From RGDT01 sp964630925 (GTDB taxonomy: Bacteria > Planctomycetota > Planctomycetia > Gemmatales > Gemmataceae), in NCBI GenBank assembly GCA_964630925.1, contig CAZVZK010000124.1, positions 1 through 29,907 on the forward strand: a stretch of 29,907 nt of DNA, given 5' to 3'. Shown piece after piece: positions 8,748 through 16,543 of the stretch; positions within the stretch are counted from its first letter, which is position 1, and the number at the start of each line of letters is the position of its first letter. The position numbers and the translations under genes were made by a program. The notes beneath the pieces were generated by a model. That model searched no databases. It had not been told where the DNA came from and was given only the letters and a program-made list of their open reading frames with translations.

Positions 8748-11700
8748 TCAGCGCCAGTCGCCGCTGAGCTGCCAGGCGCCCCACCACGCCGGGGGAGAGC
8801 GCCTCTCCCTCCTGCCCGCCACGATCACCTCCGACGCCTTGCCGGCCCCACGCAGGCCCGGGGTGCCGGCGAGCACCTTCTGCCGGGCCGCCACCAGCTC
8901 GGGCCGGCGCAGGACGGCGAGCTGGGCCTGACGCAGCGCCTCCAGGGGCGCGAGCTTCTCCTTGCCCCACAGGCGGGCGTAGAACTCCTCCATCAGGACG
9001 CTGGTGGCCGCGTCGTTCACGCTCCACAGCGAGTAGAGGACGGACCGCGCGCCGGCGAGGCGGAAGGCGCGTTGCAACCCCAGGACGCCCTCGCCGGACG
9101 CGACCCGGCCCAGGCCCGTGCCACAGGCGCTCAGCACGGCCAGCTCGCAGCCGCGCAGGTCCAGGCCGGCGATCTCCTCGCCGGTCAGCAGCCCCTCCGC
9201 GTCCACGTTGGCCCGCGCCAGCGCCAGGCCGCACGACAGCAGCGGGTTCCGGTGCAGCGTCATCGTCTCGCGCATGCCGAGGGCGACGGCCGGCGAGACG
9301 GGCCGCCCCTCCGCCGCCTCCTCGAAGAAGCCGTGCGTCGCCAGGTGCAGCCAGCGGGGAGGGGCGTCCCCCAGGGCCCGCAGCAGATCGGCCTTGCCCG
9401 CCCCCTCGCCGCGCAGCACCGCCACGGGGCCCGCCGCCCGGCCGCGCCAGAGGTCGGCGACGCGGGCCACCTCGACCCGCGTGCCGGGCAGGTCGGCCCA
9501 CCTCCCACGCCCGCCGTGGTCGGCCCCGCCCAGGGTCAGCAGCCCGCCAGCGGCCCGCGCCCGGCCCGGCCCCGGCAGCAGGTCGCGCCCCGCCGTGATG
9601 TGCCCGATGGCGACCTCCTCGATGAGGCAGGTCCCCGGCCTCGCGCCGGGCAGGGCGGCGAACGGCAGGTGCGAGACGGCGCCGTCCGCGGCCACGATCA
9701 CCGCCGACACGACGCCCAACGACCGCCCCAGGGGCAGCCACACACGGCGGCGCACCTCGGAGGCGGCCTCCGCGCCTCCCTCCCCTCGTTCGAGGGCGTC
9801 GCGCCACACCTTCACCGCCCTGGCGATGGGCGCCGACGGGCCAAGCCCGACGCAGCGCACCGGCAGGCCCCGGCGCAGCACGAACGCGAGCAGCCGCCTC
9901 TCCGCCGCCGGCCCGCCCTTTCGCGGCGGCAGCGACAGGTGTTGCTCGTACTCGATGAAGTCCACCAGGCCCGCGCCCTCAGGCAGGGCCGCGCTCACGT
10001 CCGCCGGGGCGGCGCGGCGGCGCGAGCCGAGCAGGCGGAAGCCGGCGCTCCCCCTGGCGATGGCGGCCTCCGTCTCCTCCTTCTCCGCCTCCACCTTCTT
10101 GAACGCCGCCAGCCAGCGGCCCTCGTCGGCGGGCCGGGGCGTGTTGGCGCCGAGGGCGGCCAGCCGCACCCGGGCCGCCTGGAGGCGGGTGAACAGCGGC
10201 GCGAGCGCCGGCTCGCCGCGCGCCGCCCGCTCCTCCTCGGCGCGGGCCGCCGCCGCCCCCTTCCACGCCAGGACCGCCTCGTACAGACGCGCCGCCGGGG
10301 CGTCCGCCGCCCGCGCCGCCCCGAGGTACAGGTGCAGCGAGAGCTGCAGCCGGCCCAGCAGATCCAGACGCTGCCGCTCGCTCAGCACGGCGAACGTGTC
10401 CTCCAGACGCTGCCGCGACAGCGACAGCGCCTCGCGGTACAGCGGCTCGGCGCGGGGGGCGTCGCCGAGCGTCAGGTGCTGGGTGGCGACGTTCTCGAGC
10501 GCCGCCACATACCCAGGCGCCCGCTCGCCGAGGCTCTCGAAGCGCTGCTTCAGGGCCTGCTCGAACAGGGGCAGGGCACGGCGGGCGTCGCCGGTGGACC
10601 AGTACAGCACCGCGAGGTTGTTCAGGGCGTGGGCGTGGTCCGGGTGGCGGACGCCCTCACGCTCGCGCACCAGTTTCAGGGTCTGTTCGAGGATCTTCCG
10701 GGCCTCGTCGGCCTCGCCGAGGTCCAGCAGCACGCTCGCCAGGTTGGCCCGCGTCATCGTCGTCAGGGCGTGCCGGGGGCCGAGCCGGCGGTTCAGCAGC
10801 GCGAGCGCCTCCTCGTACATCCGCCGGCAGCGGCGGCTGTCGCCCAGGCGGTGATACGCCTCAGCGAGGTTGTTGAGGGTGAAGGCGACCTCGGGGTGGT
10901 CCCGGCCCAGGTGCTCGCGCCGCAGCGCCAGTACCTTCTGGTAGCGCTCGATGGCCCCGTCGATGTCGCCCAGATCGACGTACAACCCCGCGAGGTTGTG
11001 CAGGCTCAGCAGCACGTCGGGGTCGCCCTCCGGCAGCAGGGCGCGGCGGATCCCCAGGGCGCGGAGCGACAGGTCGCGGGACCGCGCGTACCGCCCCGTG
11101 TCCTTGTAGAGCTGCGCGAGGTTGGCGAGGGTGCGGGCGTACTCCACGTCCTCCTCGCCCACCAGCGCCTTCTGGATGGCCAGCGCCTCGACGAACAGCG
11201 GCTCGGCGCGGCGGTAGTCGCGCAGCGACCAGTAGAGCGCCGCCAGGTTCTGCACGCCCTCGGCATAGCGGGGGTGGCGCTCGCCGAGGCCGGCGCGGAG
11301 GGCCGCCCGCGCCCGCACCAAGAGCGGCTCACAGCGGGCGTACTCGCCCATCTCGCGCAGCACCCACGCCAGCGCCCCGAGGGCCTCGGCCAGCTCGGGG
11401 TGGTCCTTGCCGACGAGGCCCGGCAGGTCGGCCACCACCTTCTCCAACGGCGCGACGGCGCCGGCCAGGTCGCCCTTGTGCGACCTCACCCGCGCCTCGC
11501 GCGCGGCGCGGCGCAACGCCGCCAGGCGGGCCCTGCCGTCGGCGCCGAGCGCCTCGTCGCGGCGCGTGTCGGCCTCGGCGATGCGGGCGTCGGTCACGCG
11601 GTGGTGATCCGCCCCGTGGACACGCACGAGGATGGCGGTGACGGCGGCGCGGGCGCGGCGGGCGGCGGCCCAGTCCCCCGCCCGCTCGTGCCAGCCCGCC

Positions 11701-11960
11701 AGGACCCACAGCAGCGCCGCGGAACGCGGGTGGTCGCCCAGCGCCTCGCGCTGGACCGCCGCCGAGGCCGCCCCCCGTCTGCACGCCGTCTTGAGGTCGC
11801 CCTCCTCCGCCGCACGCGCCGCCTCCAGCCACTCCGCATGGGCCTTCCTCAGCCGCTCCGTCACGGCGCGCGGCAGGGCGGACGGCTCGGCGGGAGGCCC
11901 TGCCGCGTGCAGGCCGCCGGTCAGCATCGCGAGGAGCAGGATGGCTCGGGGGTGCGTCAT
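8748..11960 (-). CDS. Exported TPR-CHAT (caspase-like) protein
   Basis: The 1070-aa product has a signal peptide (MTHPRAILLLAMLTGGLHAA). About 12 kinesin-light-chain-like TPR units follow, with HPEVAFTLNNLAEAYHRLGD-type repeats to roughly residue 530, then a helical linker. The C-terminal CHAT domain starts at about 750. CHAT proteases belong to the caspase/separase clan. The presumed catalytic dyad is intact: His876 in LATHGFF and Cys946 in LSACGTG, followed by GVLGLQRAFRLAGARSVLYS, typical of the family. Bacterial TPR-CHAT proteins include CRISPR-associated (Craspase) and gasdermin-linked proteases, but no such partner is encoded here and this protein is predicted to be exported. It is divergent from the oxidoreductase gene, 115 bp away. 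Its target cannot be deduced. Confidence 0.92.
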   Translation of the reverse strand: MTHPRAILLLAMLTGGLHAAGPPAEPSALPRAVTERLRKAHAEWLEAARAAEEGDLKTACRRGAASAAVQREALGDHPRSAALLWVLAGWHERAGDWAAARRARAAVTAILVRVHGADHHRVTDARIAEADTRRDEALGADGRARLAALRRAAREARVRSHKGDLAGAVAPLEKVVADLPGLVGKDHPELAEALGALAWVLREMGEYARCEPLLVRARAALRAGLGERHPRYAEGVQNLAALYWSLRDYRRAEPLFVEALAIQKALVGEEDVEYARTLANLAQLYKDTGRYARSRDLSLRALGIRRALLPEGDPDVLLSLHNLAGLYVDLGDIDGAIERYQKVLALRREHLGRDHPEVAFTLNNLAEAYHRLGDSRRCRRMYEEALALLNRRLGPRHALTTMTRANLASVLLDLGEADEARKILEQTLKLVREREGVRHPDHAHALNNLAVLYWSTGDARRALPLFEQALKQRFESLGERAPGYVAALENVATQHLTLGDAPRAEPLYREALSLSRQRLEDTFAVLSERQRLDLLGRLQLSLHLYLGAARAADAPAARLYEAVLAWKGAAAARAEEERAARGEPALAPLFTRLQAARVRLAALGANTPRPADEGRWLAAFKKVEAEKEETEAAIARGSAGFRLLGSRRRAAPADVSAALPEGAGLVDFIEYEQHLSLPPRKGGPAAERRLLAFVLRRGLPVRCVGLGPSAPIARAVKVWRDALERGEGGAEAASEVRRRVWLPLGRSLGVVSAVIVAADGAVSHLPFAALPGARPGTCLIEEVAIGHITAGRDLLPGPGRARAAGGLLTLGGADHGGRGRWADLPGTRVEVARVADLWRGRAAGPVAVLRGEGAGKADLLRALGDAPPRWLHLATHGFFEEAAEGRPVSPAVALGMRETMTLHRNPLLSCGLALARANVDAEGLLTGEEIAGLDLRGCELAVLSACGTGLGRVASGEGVLGLQRAFRLAGARSVLYSLWSVNDAATSVLMEEFYARLWGKEKLAPLEALRQAQLAVLRRPELVAARQKVLAGTPGLRGAGKASEVIVAGRRERRSPPAWWGAWQLSGDWR

Positions 11961-12075
11961 GGGTCACCGTCCGCGGGCTGGCTCTGTCAGGATAACGTAT
12001 CGGGCGGCCACGCCGGACGGGACGGCGGCGCATACAACAGGGGCGGAAGCGACCCTACTCTCCGAGGTGTCCGCC

Positions 12076-13302
12076 ATGGACGCTCCCGCCACACGCCGCG
12101 ACTTCCTCACCACCACCGCCGCCGTCGCCGGGCTGTTCACCGTCGTGCCCCGGCACGTCCTGGGCGGCAAGGGCTACGTCGCCGCCAGCGACACCTTCGG
12201 CGCCGCCCTCATCGGCTGCGGCGGCCGCGGCAACGGCACCTTCGCCGACATGAGGCGCGGCCTGGAGGTGAGGCAGCTCGCCCGCTGCGACGTGCGCCTC
12301 GCCGATAAGGCGGACAACAAGACCGTCTACACCGACTTCCGCCGCGTCCTCGACCGCAAGGACATCGACCTCATCGCCATCGCCACGCCGCCGCACTGGC
12401 ACGCCCTCATCTCCATCGCCGCCGCCGAGGCCGGCAAGGACGTGATGTGCGAGAAGCCGCTGACGCGTTTCATCGCCGAGGGCCGGGCCGTCGTCGATGC
12501 CTTCAAGCGTTACGGACGCATCCTCCAGGTCTGCACCTTCGGGCGCTTCAGCGCGAGCCGCAACAAGGACAACGTCCAGACGCACAAGGTCATGCGGAGC
12601 GGCCTGCTGAAGAAGGACGCGCCGGTGTTCATCAGGAAGGGCGGCTTCAAGGTCAAGGAGTGGAGTGGCCGCGCCGACGCCAGGACGGCGCCGGTCCCGA
12701 AGAACCTCGACTGGGAGATGTACGTCGGCCCGTCGCCGATGAAGCCGTACGTGCCGGCGCGGGTCGGCGGGACGCACCGCTGCTACTGGGACTACGAGGG
12801 CGGCGGCCTGAGCGACATGGGCCAGCACTACTTCGACCCCGTGCAGTGGACGTTCGGCAAGGACGACACCAGCCCCGTGGAGATCGAGGCGCACGCGCCG
12901 CCCGCCGACGCCGAGGTCACGGGCCTGTGGGGGTGGGTGGAGCTGAAGTACGCCGACGGGCTGACGCTGGTGATGGACTCCGGCGAGTGGGGCGAGCCGT
13001 ACTCGCGTCAGAAGGCGCGCGGCGTGAGCCTCGCCGACCTCGACCCCGCGGGCCGCAAGAAGGTCACGGGGATGGCCGACCCCGCGCCCTTGTTGAGCTT
13101 CGCCGACGCGGTGAAGACACGCAAGCCGGCGGGCGGCGGCCCGGAGGAGGCGCACCGGGCGGCGACGCTGCTGCACCTGGCGAACATCGCCATCCGCGTG
13201 GGGCGGAAGATCAAGTACGACCCGGTGAAGGAGCAGATCGTCGGCGACGAGGAGGCCAACCGCCTCGTCAACCCGCCGATGCGCGCGCCGTGGCACCTGT
13301 GA
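12076..13302 (+). CDS. Tat-exported Gfo/Idh/MocA family oxidoreductase
   Basis: This is a 408-aa NAD(P)-dependent oxidoreductase of the Gfo/Idh/MocA family, which usually oxidises or reduces sugars, inositols or glycosides. The N-terminus has a twin-arginine signal (TRRDFLTTTAAVAGLF), so it should be exported folded. The Rossmann nucleotide site is ALIGCGGRGNG at about 45-55, and the family EKP motif appears in MCEKPLTRFIAEG. The GGGLSDMGQHYFDPVQW segment fits the conserved C-terminal alpha/beta domain. A GAGGTG at 12064-12069 precedes the chosen ATG; the open extension to 11632 runs antisense through the CHAT gene and is rejected. Planctomycetes carry many paralogues, so the substrate cannot be predicted. 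A HEAT-repeat gene follows after a repeat-containing gap. Confidence 0.92.
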   Translation: MDAPATRRDFLTTTAAVAGLFTVVPRHVLGGKGYVAASDTFGAALIGCGGRGNGTFADMRRGLEVRQLARCDVRLADKADNKTVYTDFRRVLDRKDIDLIAIATPPHWHALISIAAAEAGKDVMCEKPLTRFIAEGRAVVDAFKRYGRILQVCTFGRFSASRNKDNVQTHKVMRSGLLKKDAPVFIRKGGFKVKEWSGRADARTAPVPKNLDWEMYVGPSPMKPYVPARVGGTHRCYWDYEGGGLSDMGQHYFDPVQWTFGKDDTSPVEIEAHAPPADAEVTGLWGWVELKYADGLTLVMDSGEWGEPYSRQKARGVSLADLDPAGRKKVTGMADPAPLLSFADAVKTRKPAGGGPEEAHRAATLLHLANIAIRVGRKIKYDPVKEQIVGDEEANRLVNPPMRAPWHL

Positions 13303-13308
13303 GCAGTA

Positions 13309-13369
13309 GGGGTCAGGGGTCAGGGGTCAGTCAGAAAGTAGAACAGCCAGTGAACAGCCAGGACAGAAG
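13309..13369 (+). repeat. GGGGTCA heptamer repeat element, short copy
   Basis: Three perfect tandem GGGGTCA heptamers (13309-13329) are followed by TCAGAAAGTAGAACAGCCAG and TGAACAGCCAGGACAGAAG. The same components occur in the larger palindromic element at 15447-15593, so the two loci belong to one dispersed repeat family. This copy sits between the oxidoreductase and HEAT genes and ends just before the ribosome-binding site of the HEAT gene. Confidence 0.75.
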
Positions 13370-13387
13370 CAGGCAGGGGGCGTGAGC

Positions 13388-14218
13388 ATGGCGGACAGCG
13401 AGAAGATCGCCGGCATCGTGGCCTCCCTCGTGGTACCGGACAAGGGGGCGAAGGCCGACGCCGTCAAGAAGGAGGCGGCCGACAAGGCGCTCGACGCCAT
13501 CCTGGCCGCCGGCAAGGACGGCCTCGTCGCCGTGGTCGGGATGCTGGCGGCGCCGGGCGGCGCCGACGACAGCAAGGCGCGGTATGCGCTCCACGCCCTG
13601 GCCCGGCGCGTGACCAAGGACGACAGGCAGCGGCGGGCCTTCGCCGAGGCGCTGGCCTCCACGCTGGGCGGCGATAAGCCGAAGGCCGTGCAGGCGTTCG
13701 TCGTCCGCCAGCTCCAGGTGGCCGGCGGCCCCGAGTCCGTCGCCGCCGTCGGCAAGCTGCTGGCGGATGACGAGCTGTACGAGCCGGCGGCCCAGGCGCT
13801 GCTGGCGATCAAGGCCGGGGCCGCCGAGCAATTCCGGGCGGCGCTGCCGCGGGCGGAGGGCAAGGCGCGTGTCGCCATCGTCCACGGGCTGGGCACGCTG
13901 CGCGACGCCGAGGCGGCGGGGGCGATCCGCCCGCTGGTGGGGTCGAAGGACCGCGACCTCCACCTGACGTCGCTGTGGGCGCTGGCCAACGCGGGGGACG
14001 CGGCCTCGGCGGACACGCTCATGAAGACCGCGATGGAGGGGCGCGGCGAGCGGGTGCGGACGGCCAGCGCCTGCCTGCTGCTCGCCGAGCGCCTGCGGGC
14101 GGCGGGGGACGCGAAGGGGGCGGCCCGGCTCCTGACGCACGTCCGCGAGACGTTCAAGGGCGACGACGAGGTCCACTTCCGCGACGCGGCGAAGAGGGCG
14201 CTCGGCGGGATGAAATGA
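13388..14218 (+). CDS. HEAT-repeat protein
   Basis: This 276-aa, Ala/Leu/Lys-rich, all-helical protein has HEAT-like units, for example ARVAIVHGLGTLRDAEAAGA followed by IRPLVGSKDRDLHLTSLWALANAG, and a final DAAKRALGGMK. HEAT repeats form curved helical solenoids that bind proteins; no catalytic motif is seen. There is no signal peptide or TM segment, so it is predicted to be cytoplasmic. ATG at 13388 is preferred, with a G-rich AGGCAGGGGG 8 bases upstream; an in-frame GTG two codons earlier (13382) is an alternative. It follows the oxidoreductase gene by 85 bp and may be co-transcribed with it, with the repeat element between them. Specific role unknown. Confidence 0.82.
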   Translation: MADSEKIAGIVASLVVPDKGAKADAVKKEAADKALDAILAAGKDGLVAVVGMLAAPGGADDSKARYALHALARRVTKDDRQRRAFAEALASTLGGDKPKAVQAFVVRQLQVAGGPESVAAVGKLLADDELYEPAAQALLAIKAGAAEQFRAALPRAEGKARVAIVHGLGTLRDAEAAGAIRPLVGSKDRDLHLTSLWALANAGDAASADTLMKTAMEGRGERVRTASACLLLAERLRAAGDAKGAARLLTHVRETFKGDDEVHFRDAAKRALGGMK

Positions 14219-14654
14219 ACGCCGACGAGGGCCGCGGATGAACGCGCCATCACGCCACCGGCTGCTCGTCGGCAAGGGGAGGGGCACGAGACGGACGCCG
14301 AGGCCCACCTCCGTGGTCCCGGCCCGCGAGTGCGTGGGTGCTGGGCCATCCACCTCATCCTCGGCAAGAAGTGACCCGCGTCGGGCGGTGGGCGTCGGTA
14401 GAGATGCGGCACGGCGATGCGGTGGCATCCGCTGTCCGGGCACCTTCCGGGGCTCCCGCCGCGCCGCCTGACGACAAAGCATGCCGTGCACCCAGGCCCG
14501 TCTCTTCGAGTGACCCGCCCTTGTCCCCGCCCCTCCTTCCGCTACAATTGCGTTTTGGCCCGCGAGTGGGCCATCACCATCGGGTCAAAGGCGATGATGC
14601 TCACCGGCCGTGCGCCGGGCCAGACAGTCGCCTCCGAAACTCCGCGAGGTTCTC
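14219..14654. other. Intergenic region upstream of rplC
   Basis: This 436-bp stretch has no gene I can support. A 77-codon plus-strand frame (14238-14471) has an acceptable start but random-looking Arg/Pro/Ser composition and weak third-position GC bias. The distal part contains the rplC promoter and an untranslated leader of about 100 nt. The leader could host L3 or stringent-response regulation, but I see no clear structure. Confidence 0.55.
14521..14548 (+). promoter_or_regulatory. Promoter for rplC
   Basis: TTGTCC (14521-14526), a 16-base spacer, and TACAAT (14543-14548) form a good sigma-70-type promoter, 106 bases before the rplC ATG. The surrounding DNA is less GC-rich than its neighbours. 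It supports independent transcription of rplC outside a ribosomal-protein operon. Confidence 0.6.
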
Positions 14655-15440
14655 ATGTCCGTCGGCATGCTCGGGTTCAAGATCGGGATGACGCAGGTGT
14701 TCGACACCGAGGGCAAGGCGTCGCCCGTCACCGTCCTCCAGGTCGGGCCCTGCCCCGTCCTCCAGGTCCGCGACAAGGACCGTGACGGCTACGACGCCCT
14801 CCAGCTCGGATTCGTGGACAAGGCACGCCGCAAGGCCATCCGCGCCGAGCGTGGCCACGTCGCCGCCGACCTCGAGTCGAAGCGCAAGGCCGCCCGCATC
14901 GCCGCCGGCGTCGTCATCCCGCCCAAGGCCAACGTCGAGCCGCAGCGGCACATCAAGGAGTACCGCCTCGACAAGCCGCACGAGACCTACAAGGTCGGCT
15001 CCGTCGTCCTCGCCGCCGAGGCCTTCAAGGAGATCAAGGCCGTCGACGTGATCGGCACGACCAAGGGCCGCGGCTTCACCGGCGTCATGAAGCGGCACGG
15101 GTACAAGGGCCTGCGTGCCAGCCACGGCGTGAAGAAGGGCTCGCGGCAGCGTGGCTCGATGGCGTCCAACGCCAGCAACCGAGGCTCGGGCCGCCCCAAG
15201 CGTGGCATCCGCATGGCCGGCCAACACGGCAACGCCCAGCGGACCGCCCGCAACCTCAAGGTCGTGCGCATCGACCCGGAGAACCACCTCATCCTCGTCC
15301 TCGGCGCGGTCCCCGGGCCAAACGGCGGCCTCATCTCGATCCGCCCGACGCGGAAGAAGAAGAGCAAGCACTACAGCGTGCCGCAGGTCGCCAAGGAGAG
15401 CGCCGCCAAGAAGGCCGCCGCCGCCAAGAAGAAGAAGTAA
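14655..15440 (+). CDS. rplC: 50S ribosomal protein L3
   Basis: Ribosomal protein L3 (261 aa) binds 23S rRNA early in 50S assembly and reaches toward the peptidyl-transferase centre. The N-terminus MLGFKIGMTQVF is diagnostic of L3. The core has TKGRGFTGVMKRHG, and RMAGQHGNAQRT holds the Gln that PrmB methylates in E. coli. GPNGGLISIRPTRK ends the core. It is longer than usual (about 205-220 aa) because of a Lys/Ala-rich C-terminal tail (SAAKKAAAAKKKK) and a slightly longer middle. The start MSVGML at 14655 is preferred, with GAGG 5 bases upstream; the frame is open to 14610. rpsJ is not upstream and rplD/rplW are not downstream, so rplC is split from the usual S10 operon order here. Confidence 0.95.
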   Translation: MSVGMLGFKIGMTQVFDTEGKASPVTVLQVGPCPVLQVRDKDRDGYDALQLGFVDKARRKAIRAERGHVAADLESKRKAARIAAGVVIPPKANVEPQRHIKEYRLDKPHETYKVGSVVLAAEAFKEIKAVDVIGTTKGRGFTGVMKRHGYKGLRASHGVKKGSRQRGSMASNASNRGSGRPKRGIRMAGQHGNAQRTARNLKVVRIDPENHLILVLGAVPGPNGGLISIRPTRKKKSKHYSVPQVAKESAAKKAAAAKKKK

Positions 15441-15446
15441 TCGCAA

Positions 15447-15593
15447 GGGGTCAGGGGTCAGGGGTCAGGGGTCAGGGAAAACCAGTAGAACAGCCAGTGA
15501 GCAGCCTCCATCGAGGCTGTTCACTGGCTGTTCCCTGGTCTTCTCTTGGCTGTTCACTTTCTTACTGACCCCTGACCCCTGACCCCTGACCCC
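15447..15593. repeat. Palindromic GGGGTCA-heptamer element, full copy
   Basis: Four perfect GGGGTCA heptamers (15447-15474) at the left end face four perfect reverse-complement TGACCCC heptamers (15566-15593) at the right end. Inside is a 19-bp stem (15489-15507 with 15514-15532, loop CCATCG) that pairs fully in RNA if one G-U is allowed, extended by ACCAG (15481-15485) with CTGGT (15535-15539). A third partial copy of the core lies at 15547-15556. The whole resembles a non-autonomous, palindromic intergenic element. As RNA it would form a strong hairpin after rplC and could end its transcript. Confidence 0.8.
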
Positions 15594-15594
15594 T

Positions 15595-16278
15595 ATGACA
15601 CAAGACTACCGCCACCTCCGCTCGGACAAGCTCATCGAGACGGCGGAGAAGGTCGCCGGACGCATCGCCCTGCGCTTCCCCGACGCCGGCCTGTCCGACG
15701 TCGCACGCGTGCTGGTGGACGTGTGCCGCGCCGCCGCCGAGAAGGCCGAGAAGATCCAGCAGCCCATCTGGTGGCTGCGCATCACGCTCATCGCCATCGC
15801 CGCCGTCACCGTGGCGTTCGGCGCCGGGGTGGCGTTCACCCTGACGGGCGACGCCACCAAGATGTTCCTCGACTTCGCCCGCCAGGCCGCCCCCGCCCTC
15901 GGCTTCCTCGCCGCCGGCGTGTGGTTCCTCGTCACCCTGGAGACCCGCTGGAAGCGCGACCGCGCGATCGCGGCCCTCCACGAGCTACGCGCCATCGCCC
16001 ACATCATCGACATGCACCAGCTCGCCAAGACACCCGACCCCGACGTCATGGTCGGCTACACCCCCCTCAACGAGGAGGCCATGCGCCACTACCTCCAGTT
16101 CTGCACCGAGCTGCTCGCCATCCTCTCCAAGATCGGACAGCTCTACGTCCAGGACTTCCCCGATGACCCCACCCTCGCCGCCGTCGAGCGCTTCGAGAGC
16201 CTCACCACCGGGCTGTCGGCCAAGATCTGGCAGAAGATCATGATCCTCGAGCAGCCCGAGGGCCCCGCCACCGCCTGA
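15595..16278 (+). CDS. Uncharacterised protein with two membrane segments
   Basis: This 227-aa protein is not recognised. Residues 1-55 are polar and helical and lie before two membrane segments at about 59-82 (WWLRITLIAIAAVTVAFG) and 99-116 (APALGFLAAGVWFLVTL). A longer cytoplasmic or periplasmic C-terminal part (120-227) is helical and acidic, ending LEQPEGPATA. Codon use fits the neighbours, so it looks like a real gene. Its ATG follows the last base of the palindromic repeat element after a single T, leaving no room for a Shine-Dalgarno site outside the repeat. The next Met in frame (residue 90) would lose both the N-terminal region and the first membrane segment, so the given start is kept. 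Confidence 0.75.
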   Translation: MTQDYRHLRSDKLIETAEKVAGRIALRFPDAGLSDVARVLVDVCRAAAEKAEKIQQPIWWLRITLIAIAAVTVAFGAGVAFTLTGDATKMFLDFARQAAPALGFLAAGVWFLVTLETRWKRDRAIAALHELRAIAHIIDMHQLAKTPDPDVMVGYTPLNEEAMRHYLQFCTELLAILSKIGQLYVQDFPDDPTLAAVERFESLTTGLSAKIWQKIMILEQPEGPATA

Positions 16279-16340
16279 ATCCCCCGCACACCTTACCGCC
16301 CGCCGGCCCCCCAGCCGCCCGATTTTCTCGATCCCCCACG

Positions 16341-16360
16341 CCCGGCACGCCCACGCCGGG
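16341..16360. terminator. Possible hairpin terminator
   Basis: CCCGGC and GCCGGG form a perfect 6-bp stem around an 8-base loop, 62 bases after the membrane-protein stop. There is no T-tract. The sequence right after it (TACGAT, 16361-16366) could be a -10 box for the protease operon, without a matching -35, so the role of this site is uncertain. Confidence 0.3.
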
Positions 16361-16420
16361 TACGATCTGGCGTGGAGCAGTGGGGGCCATTCATACCGTC
16401 CCACCACCTCGCCTGCGCCG

Positions 16421-16451
16421 GAGGGCATCCCCGTACTCGGGGGAATGCTCC
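16421..16451 (+). promoter_or_regulatory. Leader hairpin upstream of the protease-YcaO operon
   Basis: A stem of CCCC/GGGG (16429-16432 with 16439-16442) stacked on GCAT/ATGC (16425-16428 with 16445-16448), with a 2-base bulge and a 6-base loop, lies about 90 bases before the protease start. If transcribed, it would fold in the 5' leader. No known riboswitch class is recognised. Confidence 0.3.
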
Positions 16452-16543
16452 GGCCCACCTTCCCGCCAACAAGTGCGCAGGATGCCCCGGCCAGGGAGGG
16501 CCGGAGCGCCGGTGCCGCGCGCCCGCCGCAAGGAGGTTGCCCC

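Noticed and set aside
8668..12308. A 1210-residue C-terminal extension of the DUF1593 protein
   Set aside because: It runs antisense to the CHAT gene and into the oxidoreductase gene in another frame, with low-complexity Gln/Arg/Ala/Gly sequence. A one-base change in a G-run explains the missing stop better.
14238..14471. A 77-codon plus-strand ORF after the HEAT gene
   Set aside because: Arg/Ser/Pro-rich, weak codon bias and no recognisable motif; not enough to call a gene.
13331..14491. A 386-codon minus-strand frame opposite the HEAT gene
   Set aside because: Composition is that of an antisense frame and it starts inside the intergenic region without a good RBS; the HEAT frame has clear helical repeats.
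15447..15593. CRISPR array or tandem microsatellite
   Set aside because: Heptamers abut without spacers and occur in opposite orientations at the two ends around a hairpin, so it is neither a CRISPR nor a simple tandem repeat.
16279..16543. RiPP precursor peptide gene upstream of the protease
   Set aside because: No short frame with a start, RBS and Cys/Ser/Thr-rich core is visible; frames here are Pro/Arg/Ala-rich. The 85 bp after the YcaO gene also hold none.
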